Positions 14,062-14,597 of a DNA stretch of 14,597 bases are shown here, piece after piece (position 1 is the first letter of the stretch; the number at the start of each line of letters is the position of its first letter). A program made the position numbers and the translations under genes. Location of the stretch: contig SKSL01000277.1 of NCBI GenBank assembly GCA_007123015.1, positions 1 to 14,597 on the forward strand, read 5' to 3'. The notes below the pieces were generated by a model. That model saw only the letters and a list, made by a program, of their open reading frames with translations. It ran no database searches and was not told where the DNA came from. This DNA is from Natronohydrobacter sp. GTDB taxonomy: Bacteria; Pseudomonadota; Alphaproteobacteria; Rhodobacterales; Rhodobacteraceae.

Positions 14062-14597
14062 ATGGCTTTTGATTTCACGCAAGAAACCGTCAAGGCATGG
14101 CGTCGCGAGAATGGTCGCGTCGGTGTGCGCAACCATGTGCTGATCCTGCCCGTGGACGACATCTCGAACGCCGCCTGCGAGGCAGTGGCCAATAACGTCA
14201 AGGGCACGATGGCCATTCCCCACGCTTATGGCCGCCTGCAATTCGGCGAAGATCTGGACCTGCATTTCCGCACCATTATCGGCACCGGCGCAAACCCGAA
14301 TGTGGCCGCCGTGGTCGTCATCGGGATCGAGCCGGAATGGACCAAGGTAATCGTGGACGGCATCGCGAAAACCGGCAAGCCGGTCGAGGGGTTCTGGATC
14401 GAACAGAATGGCGATTTCGAGACGATCCGCAAAGCCAGCTGGAAGGCCAAGGAATATGTCCATTGGGCATCCGAGCTGCAGAAGGAAGATTGCCCACTGA
14501 CCGATCTCTGGGTGTCGACCAAATGCGGCGAGTCTGACACGACCACGGGCCTGTCCTCCTGCCCGACGGTTGGCAACATGTATGACAAGCTCTTGCC
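14062..14597 (+). CDS. suyB: (R)-sulfolactate sulfo-lyase, large (beta) subunit, N-terminal part (cut by window end)
   Basis: The first 178 codons are inside the window; family members have roughly 390 residues. It begins MAFDFTQETVKAWRRENGRVGVRNHVLILP, with the UxaA-family GRxGxRN motif at 18-24. IPHAYGRLQFGEDLDLHFRT at about 52-71 and GTGANPN at 74-80 follow, then TKCGESDTTTGLSSCPTVGN from residue 153, with Cys155 in the KCGESD motif that in this family marks the active or metal-binding region. It forms the sulfite-releasing lyase with SuyA. I assign SuyB rather than altronate dehydratase because the KCGESDTTTGLSSCPTVG stretch is as I recall it for SuyB and because of the ComC neighbour. 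Nothing in the visible part looks damaged. Confidence 0.82.
   Translation, partial: MAFDFTQETVKAWRRENGRVGVRNHVLILPVDDISNAACEAVANNVKGTMAIPHAYGRLQFGEDLDLHFRTIIGTGANPNVAAVVVIGIEPEWTKVIVDGIAKTGKPVEGFWIEQNGDFETIRKASWKAKEYVHWASELQKEDCPLTDLWVSTKCGESDTTTGLSSCPTVGNMYDKLL

Noticed and set aside
13753..14597. Altronate or galactarate dehydratase (UxaA/GarD) instead of SuyAB
   Set aside because: The SAF small subunit plus KCGESDTTTGLSSCPTVG in the large subunit and the ComC-type neighbour fit sulfolactate lyase better. It is kept as the main alternative because the large subunit is incomplete.
1..14597. tRNA or rRNA genes, CRISPR arrays, insertion sequences, prophage or defence genes
   Set aside because: Nothing resembling these was seen by eye on either strand. 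Nearly all bases are accounted for by metabolic genes and two short intergenic regions.

Overview
The window is GC-rich, densely packed bacterial chromosome. The protein sequences and gene order suggest an alphaproteobacterium of the Rhodobacterales (Rhodobacter/Roseobacter relatives). That placement rests on recognising the proteins by eye, because no database search was possible.

Layout: (1) Positions 1-917, minus strand, hold the N-terminal 305 codons of a Kdo transferase gene (waaA), cut by the window edge. (2) Positions 918-1139 form a divergent intergenic region with several small inverted repeats. (3) Positions 1140-11414, plus strand, hold a six-gene glycogen operon: a cytoplasmic GH13 alpha-glucosidase, then glgB, glgC, glgA, glgX and pgm. 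Every intergenic gap is 29 bases or less, and three junctions are 4-base stop/start overlaps. (4) Positions 11421-12625, minus strand, hold a GntR/HutC-type repressor gene followed, after 2 bases, by a gene for a small exported protein of unknown function. (5) Positions 12626-12727 form a divergent control region with a promoter-like element on each strand and a perfect 14-bp AT-rich palindrome. (6) From 12728 to the right edge, plus strand, lies a sulfonate-catabolism operon: a ComC-like sulfolactate dehydrogenase, suyA, and suyB, which is cut by the window end.

How the genes work together: Pgm interconverts glucose-6-P and glucose-1-P. GlgC activates glucose-1-P to ADP-glucose, GlgA elongates the glucan, GlgB adds alpha-1,6 branches and GlgX removes them. 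The alpha-glucosidase probably splits short maltooligosaccharides or imported alpha-glucosides to glucose. No glycogen phosphorylase is present in the window. In the second block, ComC would interconvert sulfopyruvate and (R)-sulfolactate, and SuyAB would split (R)-sulfolactate into pyruvate and sulfite. The divergent GntR protein is the obvious candidate regulator.

I found no RNA genes, insertion sequences, CRISPR arrays or clear intrinsic terminators, and no stretch over 300 bases lacks a gene. I see no convincing new large system. The least explained items are the exported protein coupled to the GntR gene, the palindromic control region, and the presence of an alpha-glucosidase where related glycogen operons often carry glgP.
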